DNA of 22,382 nucleotides from Epichloe hybrida. Lineage: Eukaryota; Ascomycota; Sordariomycetes; Hypocreales; Clavicipitaceae. A program made the position numbers and the translations under genes. Shown piece by piece: positions 11,802 to 21,188 of this stretch; positions within the stretch are counted from its first letter, which is position 1, and every line of letters starts with the position of its first letter. The notes below the pieces were generated by a model. That model had not been told where the DNA came from. It saw only the letters and a list, made by a program, of their open reading frames with translations, and ran no database searches. The DNA is taken from positions 1-22,382 of the forward strand of contig JAFEKR010000140.1 of the NCBI GenBank assembly GCA_019022495.1, in the 5' to 3' direction.

Positions 11802-12514
11802 CTTGGATGAGCGAAGAGTGAGTAGATGGCAAGAAGCCTGGGAGGGCGGGCTTGTTTTCTCTTGGAAATGCCCCCGCCAATGAAATGATGGATGGACGGA
11901 TGGAAGTCGTCTAATTGAAACGAAAAGGATGACTTTGAGGACAAGCTCTGGTACACGGACCCACATCCCTCCGAGCTCTTTGACGTCAGCGGAAAATTGC
12001 TTCTCATTTCACGGCTTATTTTATGCCGTGGTGCCATCTTCAAAGGTAAATTCGCTCGACATGTGTTCTGCCAAGGTCAAAACAAAGGTGGCACTATCGG
12101 CTCTTGCTTACCAGCTTGATGATAAATACAGTCTTCAGGCTGTGTCACACGTTAACTAGTCAAGCGTCCCGACTGTTTGATTGATTTTGAGAAATTTTTA
12201 TTTTTGATTCCAACCTATTCCCTACAATCCCCTTCCGTGAGCCTTTTTCAGGATAACATGTCCTGATGTTCACATTTCCCACAAATTCCTCCCACTCTAC
12301 CGACTCGACCCATGACCACCCCCCCCCCCCCAAAAACCCAGAGGTAATACAGAAGGAGAAAAAAAGACACGAAGCGCCTTGCTAAAGAGATGAGATGTTT
12401 TACAGTAAGGATAGGATTTCCATGGTCATGAAGAGGTAGTCGTTGATGTGTGTGGGTGTGGTCGCATGCGACGAGTGACCCAGCTTGTCATGTACAATAA
12501 TACAGTGGCTTGAA
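11802..12514. other. Promoter side of the phosphatase and 3' side of the Ups1-like gene
   Basis: No gene is recognised. The part next to 11801 contains a CCAAT word (11877-11881) and a perfect CRE palindrome at 11981-11988. Further right are a run of 13 C (12319-12331) and A-rich sequence that probably belongs to the Ups1-like gene's 3' side. Confidence 0.45.
11981..11988. promoter_or_regulatory. CRE/ATF palindrome TGACGTCA
   Basis: A perfect eight-base TGACGTCA lies 180 nt upstream of the phosphatase start codon. This is the classic bZIP (ATF/CREB family) site, bound in fungi by Atf1-like and related factors under stress control. A CCAAT word lies between it and the gene. Use in vivo is inferred from position only. 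Confidence 0.45.
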
Positions 12515-13210
12515 TCAAGCAGCGAGCGCCTGTCGCTGTCGTTCTCTCCGCAGCGTCTCCAGCACTCCAATCACGCCATTGTTGCGGATTCGCTCCAGTA
12601 CGAGTCGCATGCCGTCGCGGCTCTTCCCAAGCTGGTCAAGTGTCTTGGTAGAAGCGACGCTCTCGATGCTCCGCTGAATGCCCTTAGTACCCCATCCACC
12701 GATAATTCCGGATATGAAACCACCCTCCTGGTGAGCTTGTCCAAATTTTCCTCGGATCTTTTCGCCCAGTCTCGACCGGAATATCACCGACGTGGTCACG
12801 TCGGTCTGGCTCGCCATGTTCTCGGCCGGAAGTTTGAAATTTTGTTGCTCCACGACGGAGAGAATACCAGTGAAATTAAGGTTCCGACTTTCGGTCTGCA
12901 TCCATCCCTCTTTGATGTCGACGACACTCGTCTCCAAAATGTACGAAGCTTTGTCGCCACCGTTGCCACCCGTAACACTGCCAGGGAGCATTTTGAAAAC
13001 GGCGCCTGGCATGCGACTCTTCTTCAGGTGAATCCTGGTAGTGTGGAGCCTTTTTGTCTCGGGGTCGACATGGCTGGAGATGGTATCGGTGCTTAAGACA
13101 TGGGCGGCGAAGGGATTGAGCTGGGGCGAGGAGTAGCGGAGGAAGTAGGCGAGAGTGACGGTGGGAAATGGGTGAGAATATTGATGGGCGGTGGTATGCG
13201 TGAGAACCAT
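12515..13210 (-). CDS. UPS1: Ups1-like PRELI/MSF1 domain protein
   Basis: A single-exon gene of 231 residues. The family shuttles phosphatidic acid or phosphatidylserine across the mitochondrial intermembrane space together with Mdm35; Ups1 feeds cardiolipin synthesis at the inner membrane. The N-terminus (MVLTH, then an aromatic-rich strand, AYFLRY, HVLSTDTISSHVDP at about 37-50) follows the yeast Ups1 pattern more closely than Ups2. RLHTTRIHLKKS (54-65) and VVDIKEGWMQTESRNL (96-111) are typical of fungal PRELI proteins. The C-terminus (about 175-231) is helical and basic. Between FLRY and NPFAAHV there are about five residues (SSPQL) where relatives usually have only one or two, a small insertion with no splice signals around it. 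The ATG at 13210 is the first in frame; a preceding GTG at 13216 is not used as a start in nuclear genes. Confidence 0.88.
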   Translation of the reverse strand: MVLTHTTAHQYSHPFPTVTLAYFLRYSSPQLNPFAAHVLSTDTISSHVDPETKRLHTTRIHLKKSRMPGAVFKMLPGSVTGGNGGDKASYILETSVVDIKEGWMQTESRNLNFTGILSVVEQQNFKLPAENMASQTDVTTSVIFRSRLGEKIRGKFGQAHQEGGFISGIIGGWGTKGIQRSIESVASTKTLDQLGKSRDGMRLVLERIRNNGVIGVLETLRRERQRQALAA

Positions 13211-14185
13211 TGCCACCGACGCGTGTTGTAGTGGTCGAGAGGCAAAAAAGGCTGTTTGGTGGTAGATGTGGTGATTCTTGTCGATGTCGATGTCGAGACG
13301 TTGCTGTTTGGATATGTGCGGCTCTTGAGCTCAAACGGAGAGATGTCGGAGCAGGTCATTGACCGCAGCGAAGATTGGAGCCTAGTCCTTGACACCCTTA
13401 GGTGTGTTGCAAGGCAGGATCGTACGAGGTGGAGGGAAAAGCAATCAAATAATAGCCTCAAACGATCAGACTTGCTGCAATTTGAAGAGTAATAGCCTCT
13501 TGATGGCAGAGGACGGATGGAGGAGAAGAGAAGAGGAAGGCGAAATAAGTAATAATGGCACGGGACGAGCTGATTGGTCGTCAAAGCGGGGAGAGCTGCG
13601 GGAGAGCGAGAGCTAACTCAACACGTGATTCCTTGCTCTCAGTGAGGTAGGGGGGTGGAGACTGCTGCTTCACCAAGCTCTCTCATTGGAAATTGCCGCT
13701 CGCAGCCGACAATCCGATGTACATGTAAGTTTCGTTGTTACACTTTGACAAATTGAGGCGCAGGTGATGATGCCCATATCGCGCCACTATTGATATTCAG
13801 ACCGCGGGCCCGTTGGTCTGTCTGCAAAAACTAATCGAATATGCTTCTACTATGACAATACCTAACGTCTCATCATGTAGTGATCACGTGCGAATAATCG
13901 ACGCAGTGCATATTTTCTCCGGGGGTACCCAACTTTTCCGCGATCAATTTTGTTATCAGTCTGGTTTGAACCACATCAGACGTCGCAGTCGTATTACAAT
14001 ATTAGTCAAGGTGGGAGATTAGCTTGGAACAAAGCCAAGATGGGTTGTCGTATGTTCATTAGACTTCTGGGGCGTGTCTCCGACGATTTGCCGCCGGACC
14101 AGGCATCTCAGACATGATGGCTCAAACTGCGTGAAAAGAGGACGATCGTGGGTGCGAGCCGATAAAAGTTGTCGCATCTCCAGCA

Positions 14186-14191
14186 GAGTCA
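14186..14191 (-). promoter_or_regulatory. Possible Gcn4/CPC1 site (TGACTC) upstream of homoserine kinase
   Basis: GAGTCA on the plus strand reads TGACTC on the minus strand, 394 nt before the homoserine kinase ATG. Amino-acid biosynthesis genes in fungi are commonly controlled through TGACTC/TGACTCA by the bZIP factor Gcn4/CpcA. A single six-base match is weak evidence. Confidence 0.25.
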
Positions 14192-14421
14192 TCTTGAACT
14201 CCCAGAACTCCCAGTATCATTCCAGGGCAGCTAGCACCATGCCAAAAAGGAGGTCATGGCAATTAAATATCGCAAGGACGGCCTCATTGTCCATCTGCGG
14301 GGATCGGTTGAGAAAGTGCGAGGCCGGCTCCGGTTATCGGCCGGTTATCGGCGCGCGCCGCCAAACTGCCGCACGACAACTGCATCCAACACGCGAAACT
14401 TTTTCAGCTTCTGTTGACCCA

Positions 14422-14442
14422 CCGACCGACCGACCGACCGAC
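14422..14442. repeat. CGAC tetranucleotide array
   Basis: Five contiguous CGAC units (in an ACCGACCG context) are visible about 145 nt before the homoserine kinase ATG, probably in its promoter or leader. Confidence 0.75.
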
Positions 14443-14584
14443 CTAACATTGCGCAACAGGCACGATCATCTGGCGTTCCAGAAGACAGCCTGTGAGGAAC
14501 AACTTGCCCTCTCAGGCGCAGCAGACCCGCCGTCTGCATCCAGCACCAATTGACGAGTGATTCCCTACTGTTTCAACTACAGCC

Positions 14585-15832
14585 ATGGAGTCATTCGTCA
14601 TTCGAACGCCGTGCTCGAGCGCCAACATCGGCCCCGGCTTCGATGTCATTGGCCTCGCTCTCACCATCTATCTCGAGCTGCATGTCACCATTGACCGCTC
14701 CAAGTCTTCCTCCGAGCAACCGCTGAACTGCATCATCACCTACGAGGGCCAGGGCCAGGGCACCGACGACATCAGCCTCGATCCTCAGAGCAATCTGATC
14801 ACAAGGGTTGCGCTCTATGTGCTGAGATGCCATGACCAGCGCGCATTCCCCGTGGAGACCCGCGTCCATATCAAGAACCCGATCCCTCTGGGAAGAGGCT
14901 TGGGTAGCTCAGGCGCTGCTGTGGTGGCTGGAGTGATGCTGGGCAAGGAAGTTGGTGGGTTGAAGGACTTGGACCTGGACCGACTGTTCGACTATTGTCT
15001 CATGATTGGTGAGCTTCGGACCTCCATTCGTTTTACCAGATTGCCCTAGTAGGAAGGAACATCTAGGACAAGTTGCTGATGGCTTGCAGAGAGACATCCT
15101 GACAATGTCGGCGCTGCCCTTTTCGGTGGTTTCGTCGGAACATACCTCATGCCCTTGAATCCCGAGGACGCGGCCAGAATAGAGATTCCCCTTTCGGAAG
15201 TCCTCCCATCGCCCGCTGGCGGTGTTGACACCGGCAAGAAGCCTCCTTCGCCACCATTCGGCATTGGACACCACATCAAATTCCCTTGGGCCAAGGACAT
15301 CAAAGCCGTCGCCATCATTCCCGACTTCATCGTCCCCACGGCCTCGGCTCGTGCTGTGCTTCCGGAGAAGTACTCCCGTCCGGACGTGGTATGTATCTCA
15401 AACTAAACGAGAAGAGGTGGGGGAGAGCCATGGCAAGCCATGGGCCTTGAAATAGCTCCTGCTAATCTGTGATTTCTTCAGACATTCAATCTCCAGCGAA
15501 TCGCCCTGCTTCCCGTTGCCCTCGGCCAATCGCCACCGGACCCTGAGCTCATTCACCTCGCCATGCAGGACAGGATCCATCAACCATACCGCCAGACTTT
15601 GATTCCAGGTCTCACAGAAGTGGTCGAGTCCATGTCTCCCAAGATGCAGCCCGGTTTCCTGGGAGTGTGCCTGTCGGGAGCAGGGCCGACAATCCTAGCT
15701 CTTGCGACGAGCAACTTTGAAGAAATCTCGAATCAGATCATTGCCACACTGCGAAAACACAACGAGAACAAGGAGCTGGCATGCCAATGGCTGGTTCTGG
15801 AGCCCGCGGAGGGCACGCACGTAGTTCGATAG
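14585..15832 (+). CDS. thr1: Homoserine kinase
   Basis: Cytosolic enzyme of threonine biosynthesis that phosphorylates L-homoserine with ATP to O-phosphohomoserine, the substrate of threonine synthase. Exons are 14585-15008, 15090-15388 and 15482-15832, joined across introns of 81 and 93 nt (donors GTGAGC and GTATGT; branch-like CTGAT and CTAAT), giving 357 residues, the normal length for fungal Thr1. It belongs to the GHMP kinase family: N-terminal APCSSANIGPGFD-like motif (TPCSSANIGPGFD, 8-20), the ATP-binding glycine-rich loop PLGRGLGSSGAA (101-112), the ERHPDNV motif (142-148, created by the first splice) and the C-terminal SGAGPT motif (306-311). No key residue appears lost. A TGACTC word upstream suggests general amino-acid control, but that is weak. 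Confidence 0.96.
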
Positions 15833-16400
15833 TTGGCGTGGCTTGGGGAGGGGGTGGTGGTAATGAAAAGGCAAGGGGTATACCAACTTAGAAGGCGTTT
15901 CCCGGTATCCTCAATCACGAACAAAAAAGACGAAAATAGACAAGAGTGTCAAGATTCTCAACTTATGCTCCTGCGTGCTGAGAACTTCCCCGCTGTCTTC
16001 AACATGGTCAAACTTACACCCCTCAACATTTTCCACACTCGCCGCGCACCCCAATATCGTGGGACGCAAATTACCCCATGGCTATGTTTCGCAGCTGGCC
16101 CGATATAGAAGCCAGAGACTTGCTTGCGATGGCCTCGCACACAAGGTTGCTCTTTCCAACCCCTGAACACGGCGGAGCATTAAATTATCCATCCCGTGCG
16201 ACAAACAGCAGGTCGGGGATGCCCCACTTGCCGAGATCCCCTTATTAAGTTACTATGTACGGAGTACTACCTCGGCATTTCTGAACAGCTTTCGAACCGT
16301 CACCCGTCAAAAACACCAATCCCTCCGTCACGCCAGACGACTTTGCGCGCGTGTGGCAAACAACAGCATAAGCTCGGCGACATTGGACTAGAATCACGTC
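15833..16400. other. Intergenic region between homoserine kinase and the Them6-like gene
   Basis: 568 nt with the 3' end of the kinase gene and the promoter of the next gene, same strand. A GTACGGAGTACT word lies at about 16257-16268, about 135 nt upstream of the ATG at 16401. Nothing else is recognised. Confidence 0.5.
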
Positions 16401-17551
16401 ATGGCATCGGCCTCAAGTAAAGTCGGTGGCGTCGCCGTCGCGATCCGCGTCATCGTCCCCGTTGCTCTCGGATCCGCCGGCTATGCCGCATACAAGGTCA
16501 ATTGGCCCAAGGCGATACACGCCTTCGTGACTGGACCGGGGCGCACGTCGCGGATCTTGCTGTTGCTGTTCGTGGTCTTGAACTTGAAGAACGTGCCGTT
16601 TGCGTGGACCGTGAGTCTATTCCGGCCCCCTGTTGCGTGTGTGTGTGTAACAGCCTCGCGGCGGCGCAAGGTCAACAACTGACATTTCTCGTTGACCGAA
16701 AAAAAAATAAAAAAAAAATTTAGTATCGAGTCTTCTACGCCATCGTGTACCACAATGTACTCCGCAAATCACCAGACCTCACGCCCCGCGCGCTCTTCAA
16801 GCCCATGATTTCCGAGACGCGCGCGCCACTCCTCGAGATCGACTACAACCTCCACAAGTCCAACTCGACCTACTTCACCGACCTGGACATTGCGCGAACC
16901 CATCTCGTGTCGTATCTCACTCGTCCCGCGATGCGCAACCTCACACGCAATGCGAAGACGGGCCTCGTGCTCGACCCCGGGACCAACAAGCCAGCCAAGG
17001 GACCCATGGGCATCATGCTCGGCTCCGTGGCGTGCACCTTCAAGCGCGAGATCCGCGCCTACCGCGCCTACGAACTCTGGAGCAAAGTGCTCGCCTGGGA
17101 CCGCAAGTGGCTCTACATGGTGACGCACTTCGTGCCCAAGGGCACTGCCAAGCCGGCAGAGTGGCTGGACCCGCGATTCGGCAGGGTGCGCACGAGAAGC
17201 GGGAAAGATGCCTCGGGAGGGTGGGAAAGCAAGATGCACGCCACCGCCGTGAGCAAGTACGTCTTCAAGCTGGGGCGGCTCACGGTCCATCCCGCCATTG
17301 TGCTACAGGACTCGGGCTTGCTGCCCGAGCGGCCGGGCGGTTGGAGAAGCGGCGAGAACCAAGTCGGCGACGAGGCAGTCGATCTGGGCGAGGTGGACTT
17401 GTCCGCAGACGGGGCGTGGGATTGGAAGCGCGTCGAGGCCCAGAGGAGGAAAGGCATGCAGATTGCCGAGCATTTCCAGGCATTGGACGAGACGTCCGGC
17501 TTGTTTGACGGGGGCACGCACGGTGCTCTGGCAAAGGTTGGGCCGTGTTAA
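16401..17551 (+). CDS. Membrane-anchored Them6-like thioesterase-superfamily (hotdog) protein
   Basis: Exons 16401-16610 and 16724-17551 are joined across a 113-nt intron (donor GTGAGT, branch CTGAC, A-rich 3' part ending TTTAG), giving 345 residues. Two hydrophobic segments lie at about 11-31 and 51-62. A hotdog-like region follows, with the DYNLHKSNSTYFTDLDIAR stretch (about 110-128) matching the D-x-N-x-H-x-N-N-Y pattern of Them6/4HBT proteins, then strands around IMLGSVACTFKREIRAY and WDRKWLYMVTHFV. Fungal members are often labelled 'capsule polysaccharide biosynthesis protein' by database tradition, with no evidence for that role. Acyl-CoA thioesterase activity is possible but unproven; in the motif here Ser-Asn-Ser replaces the usual Asn-Asn. 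Location in ER or mitochondrial membrane is inference. Confidence 0.82.
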
Positions 17552-18209
17552 ATCCTGGGCTTTCATGCCATTCTGTTCAAGTTCGACTGAATCGGATTGA
17601 GCGCATGCATGGCAAGTCGATTTCGAGTTGGCTCCCGAGACCGTCAGACCATTTTTTTTTTTTTTTGTTCCTTTGCTTACATCACATGACCTTCAAGACG
17701 GATAAGACTAGAATTATTAATTAAATCCAATAATGGATGTCGACTCCCTTACCAATCCGCCCTTTCCCATCGTCATGTGACGTCTGTTTCTACCGAGTAA
17801 ATATTCCCCTGTTATAGATACGCCGCAGCCGCCGCATCAAGGGCCCATCCACCCCGTCCCTATCACAGCCTTCCTGGCGGCTGACGTGCTCGTGCTCGCG
17901 CTCGCGCTCGGCGTCGACGCAGCTGTGATGTCGTTCCATTCTCAGTTCAGATGCCATGTTCGTCCCATGTCATGGGGGAACATACCCGTCAAGTTCTGCA
18001 GAGTACAGCCCGCTTCCACGCCCCACGGCGACAACCGCCTGGATGATGGGCTCGATATTGTGGCAATGGCACAGCAGGGAGCACTCGGGGCGTGGAAAGG
18101 GGGGGGGGTTGAGTTTCTGCAGATCCCCTAGCGAAATGGCAGTGGTTGTGGCGGCGAGGAGGATGGAGAGACGGGCAGAAGTCAATGCCACGGAGCACCA
18201 CCAGACGAA

Positions 18210-18244
<35 letters not shown>

Positions 18245-18755
18245 CGTGGTAAAAACACATGGCTCATGTCATGCCACTTCACGCCCCCTAGCTCCATGTA
18301 AAACGGCGCACTGATCCGGAAATTCAAGTGGATGGTGCGACGGACGCGCGCGACGCGGTCCTGGAACCCGTTTCCTCCGTCTCCGTCTCCATCGAAATCA
18401 AACTACCGCTTGCATCTCATCGTGCCAGCCGCAACGTTGCCCACGCGGGCAATCGTCTCGACCGTCTGTGCATCCATTTCGGCCTTGTTAGCGACGAAAT
18501 TGAACGTGCAACGTGACCGGTTGTTTATATGATTGGCTATTTCGTCTGCTTCTGTGAGCATGCACAGTGCGAGGGGGGACATCACGACCATTGGTGCATG
18601 TTCTTTTCACCATTATTTGGTAACGGGCTCGATAGCATGGCTCGATGGGATGCAATTCAGCATGGTCAACGTCCCTTCAAAAAAAAAAGGGGGGGGGCAT
18701 TTCTTCATGCCTAAAATATCATTACTTCTCATGTACATCAATAAGTCGTCACAGC
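17552..18755. other. Convergent intergenic region with long homopolymers, no gene
   Basis: Both flanking genes end here. It contains a 15-T run at 17652-17666, an AT-rich island (17710-17735), a degenerate GCTCGC array (17887-17912), a 10-G run at 18099-18108, a 32-T run, and an A10-G9 run at 18679-18697. Open frames across it have no recognisable family and owe their length to the repeats. The long homopolymer runs suggest low constraint. Confidence 0.5.
18213..18244 (+). repeat. Homopolymer T32 (A32 on the minus strand)
   Basis: Thirty-two uninterrupted T. It could be the poly(A) end of an inserted transcript on the minus strand, but I found no target-site duplication or coding remnant beside it, so a plain mononucleotide microsatellite is the simpler reading. 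Length in an assembly is unreliable. Confidence 0.9.
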
Positions 18756-21188
18756 TCAGTTGACGGCCATCTGCAGGTGCCGAGCCTTCCACTGCTCATC
18801 ATGGTGGATAGGCTTCTTGTCCACCGACTCGGATAGTCTCACAGGGAGGCGACGATTATGGATGGGAGCGGCAGCGGCACTTCTACGGCCAGGCTTGGAC
18901 CCGGCAATGCCACCTGCGGCACACTTGGCTCCGTTAAAGGCCGAGTTGGCGGCCGCCTTCCACACCTCCGTCACATCAGAGATCATGGGAGCAGTCCAGT
19001 ACAGCCGGCAGTCGGCGGCCTCATAGACAAACTGCGCAGGGACCCCATCGTTGACGTTGTCTCGGAGAATTAAGTCACGGACGTTGACGACCGAAGCAAC
19101 AGATCGCTCCATGGGCAAAGTGGTGTATCGTGCGAACTCGGCCTTGATCTTGGTGTCGTTGGTCCATGTGCCCACGTCGCGGTGGTACATGTACACGTCT
19201 CGGAAGCCCCAAACTTGAGCGCCCTTGACACCCCCAACAGCCTGAATGGGGCCCTTCTTGGGACGGCCGCCCATGGACACTGACTTGACGCCACCCAAGA
19301 GACGAAGGAACTCTGATGTCATGGCGCACGTGGATGAGCAGGCGCCATCAAGCAGCATGATGATATCCTCGGGCTTGAAGCACTGGTCGAGGTTGGTGCG
19401 AGGGCCATATCCGGAAATATGGATGCCAATACCAAAAGTCTTGTTGATGGTCGTCAGGGGGTCGCTGACATTCCATCGCATCAAAGCCGTGTATTCGGTG
19501 TTCTTGTAAACGCGGGGAGCGAACTTGTCCGCAAACGTGGCGAAGTTCTCGTCGGTGAGATTCAGGTCATAGCGGTAATTCCCCACGGACATATATGCCT
19601 GAAGCAGATCATGATCCGTCTCGGTGGCCGGATTGACATTCTTGACAGCATCAGAGACGACGCGTGCCAGACTGGCAAAGCTCTTGCTCTGCTTCCAGCG
19701 GGAGTTTCCGTCCTGCACGGTCTTGGGGAACAGTTGCCGGAAGAAGTCGTAGCCAAGCAAGATGTAGCCGCCGGGGTTGTTCTGGAAGTCGATGACGAGC
19801 TTCTTCTTGCCGGCAGCACTGGCCTCGCGCAAAAAGTCGCTGGTCACGGCCTGAAACTCGGCAAAGCTTTTGGGAGCGAATGACGTTAGTGCAATGACAG
19901 CGACATGATTGAGACCTTCGCCGCTCAGATAGTAGCCAGTGATGGTACCGTCCTGGGTGGCAATGACAGGCTTGGGATAGCCGATGAGAGATGAGTTGGC
20001 AGCAGCGGGATTGGGGACGGCGGCGGTAGTGGCGTTCATAGGTACCGGCGAGCAGAACTTCTTGTACATGGTAGGTCCATCTACAACATCGGTCATATTG
20101 CCCACCACCTCGGCCAAGTTCTCAAGTTCCACAGTGGTGCCATTGGCAAAGGTCAGGGAGGTGGTCGGGCCATGGTAGAACACAGAACTTCGGCCTCCAG
20201 CAACAAAGTTCCCCCGCTCATTGTTGGCAGCAGTTGACTTGGACCAGAACATGCTGTTGTAAGAGGCATCCGCATCCTGAAGAAAACTGGCAGAGTTGGC
20301 GATACCCTCGACATACTTGGCAGCGTCGATACCGTTGATCCTGGTGATGGCCTGCGCGGTCTTGGGGTTGGCAACAACATGCTCTGTTTCACCATCCCGT
20401 GATTAGCATCTCTGTGTGTCTGGTGAGGTGAGGTGCATGATGCCAAGAATCTTTTGTCTTTGGGCAAAAACGAACTCACCTTGCAGCTTGATGACTGGCA
20501 AAGATGTACCGTCCTCACTGATGGAAACGATGGGCAACGGCTGACGCGTCCAGCTGAAGGCTCTGGACAGCAAGTCGAGATACACGACAAAGTGACCGTC
20601 GTGGGCAGGCGCCCAAACCTCCTTGTACAAGTCGGTCTGGAAGTCGTACTCGCCCGCGTATTTGCCAGACTGCAGATTTGACTTGACCTTGGCGAGGTTG
20701 CCGAAGATGTCGAATCCGGGATAAAAGTAGTCCTTGGGAGGATCCTTCTTGTATGCGGCATCACTCTGCCACTCGAGATATGGCTCAATGGCATCGATCA
20801 ACTGGATTGCCTCGTCTCTGCCGAGGGGAACGGTTTTGAGACACTCGTGCGCAAGAGCGGCAGCCACAGTGGGGTGGCCTGTTGCATGGCGAGGACCATG
20901 AACGAAATTAGCCAACTTTGTTACAAGATTAGAGCGAGCGAAAACAATCGAGTACAGCTCACTCTCACCTGTCGTCGTCTTCTTCTTCTTCTGCTCCGCC
21001 CATGACGCGCTGATCCGGGCACATGGGTGAGCAGTGGCACTCCCCGGACGTCGGGGTGTTCGGGTTGCCGGCAGGCAATTGTCTGCATCGCAGCTGCCGA
21101 GGGCGTCGGGGACGTCGGGGGCGGCAGAGGCTGTCTCGGCAGCGCAGGCGAGCAAAGCCGCCATGGCGACGATGGTGTTGGTCCTCAT
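18756..21188 (-). CDS. Secreted S41-family (CPAF-like) serine peptidase
   Basis: Exons on the minus strand are 21188-20969, 20878-20480 and 20383-18756, joined across introns of 90 and 96 nt (donors GTGAGA and GTGAGT, acceptors ACAG, branch CTAAT), giving 748 residues. Residues 1-22 or so form a signal peptide (IVAMAALLACAAETASA). An N-terminal region with Cys pairs and the CARISASWA motif (56-64) precedes an AHDGHF stretch (165-170, possible catalytic His). A tail-specific-protease-like domain follows, with VIDFQNNPGG (403-412) and the LDGACSSTC motif (551-559), whose paired serines (556/557) include the probable nucleophile. Several N-glycosylation sequons (for example in FANGTT, NMTD and NVSD) agree with secretion. 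Fungal S41 proteins of this type are common extracellular peptidases of unclear substrate. Another in-frame ATG at 21293 would add 35 residues and bury the signal peptide, so 21188 is preferred. The first intron is stop-free and a multiple of three. Confidence 0.92.
20879..20968 (-). other. Stop-free 90-nt intron in the S41 peptidase gene
   Basis: Donor GTGAGA at 20968 and acceptor ACAG ending at 20879 enclose exactly 90 nt, with CTAAT words inside as possible branch sites. The segment has no stop codon in the gene's frame, so retention would keep the protein in frame and add 30 residues after Thr73. The flanks (Lys/Thr-rich before, HPTVAAALAHECL after) join well when it is removed, so I treat it as an intron. 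Confidence 0.7.

Larger units (their letters stand above)
13211..14584. other. Divergent intergenic region between the Ups1-like gene and homoserine kinase
   Basis: About 1.37 kb with no recognised gene. It should carry two opposite promoters. Visible words are CACGTG at 13622-13627 and 13885-13890, a TGACTC word on the minus strand at 14186-14191, a directly repeated CGGTTATCGGC near 14331-14352, and CGAC repeats at 14422-14442. A frame open to 14553 contains an ATG at 14239, but its translation has no recognisable family and it is probably leader sequence. Confidence 0.5.

Noticed and set aside
13960..13985. GGTTCAAACC-like B-box word on the minus strand as a tRNA gene
   Set aside because: The flanking bases do not form the T-arm or acceptor stem, and no A-box partner is seen at the right distance.
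14239..14553. Possible separate small gene or long uORF before homoserine kinase
   Set aside because: The translation is low complexity near the CGAC repeat, has no recognisable domain and ends 31 nt before the kinase ATG; more likely promoter/leader.
18213..18244. Poly(A) tail of a retroelement or processed pseudogene
   Set aside because: No target-site duplication and no coding remnant on either side; a simple homopolymer explains it.
17886..18327. Open frames on both strands between the Them6-like gene and the S41 peptidase
   Set aside because: They run through hexamer repeats and the T32 tract (giving polyLys or polyPhe), lack homology and have no supporting splice sites.
18756..21188. 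S41 peptidase as marker of a fungal RiPP (ustiloxin-type) cluster
   Set aside because: No precursor peptide with repeated cores, DUF3328-type oxidase or tailoring gene is found nearby; neighbours are housekeeping genes.
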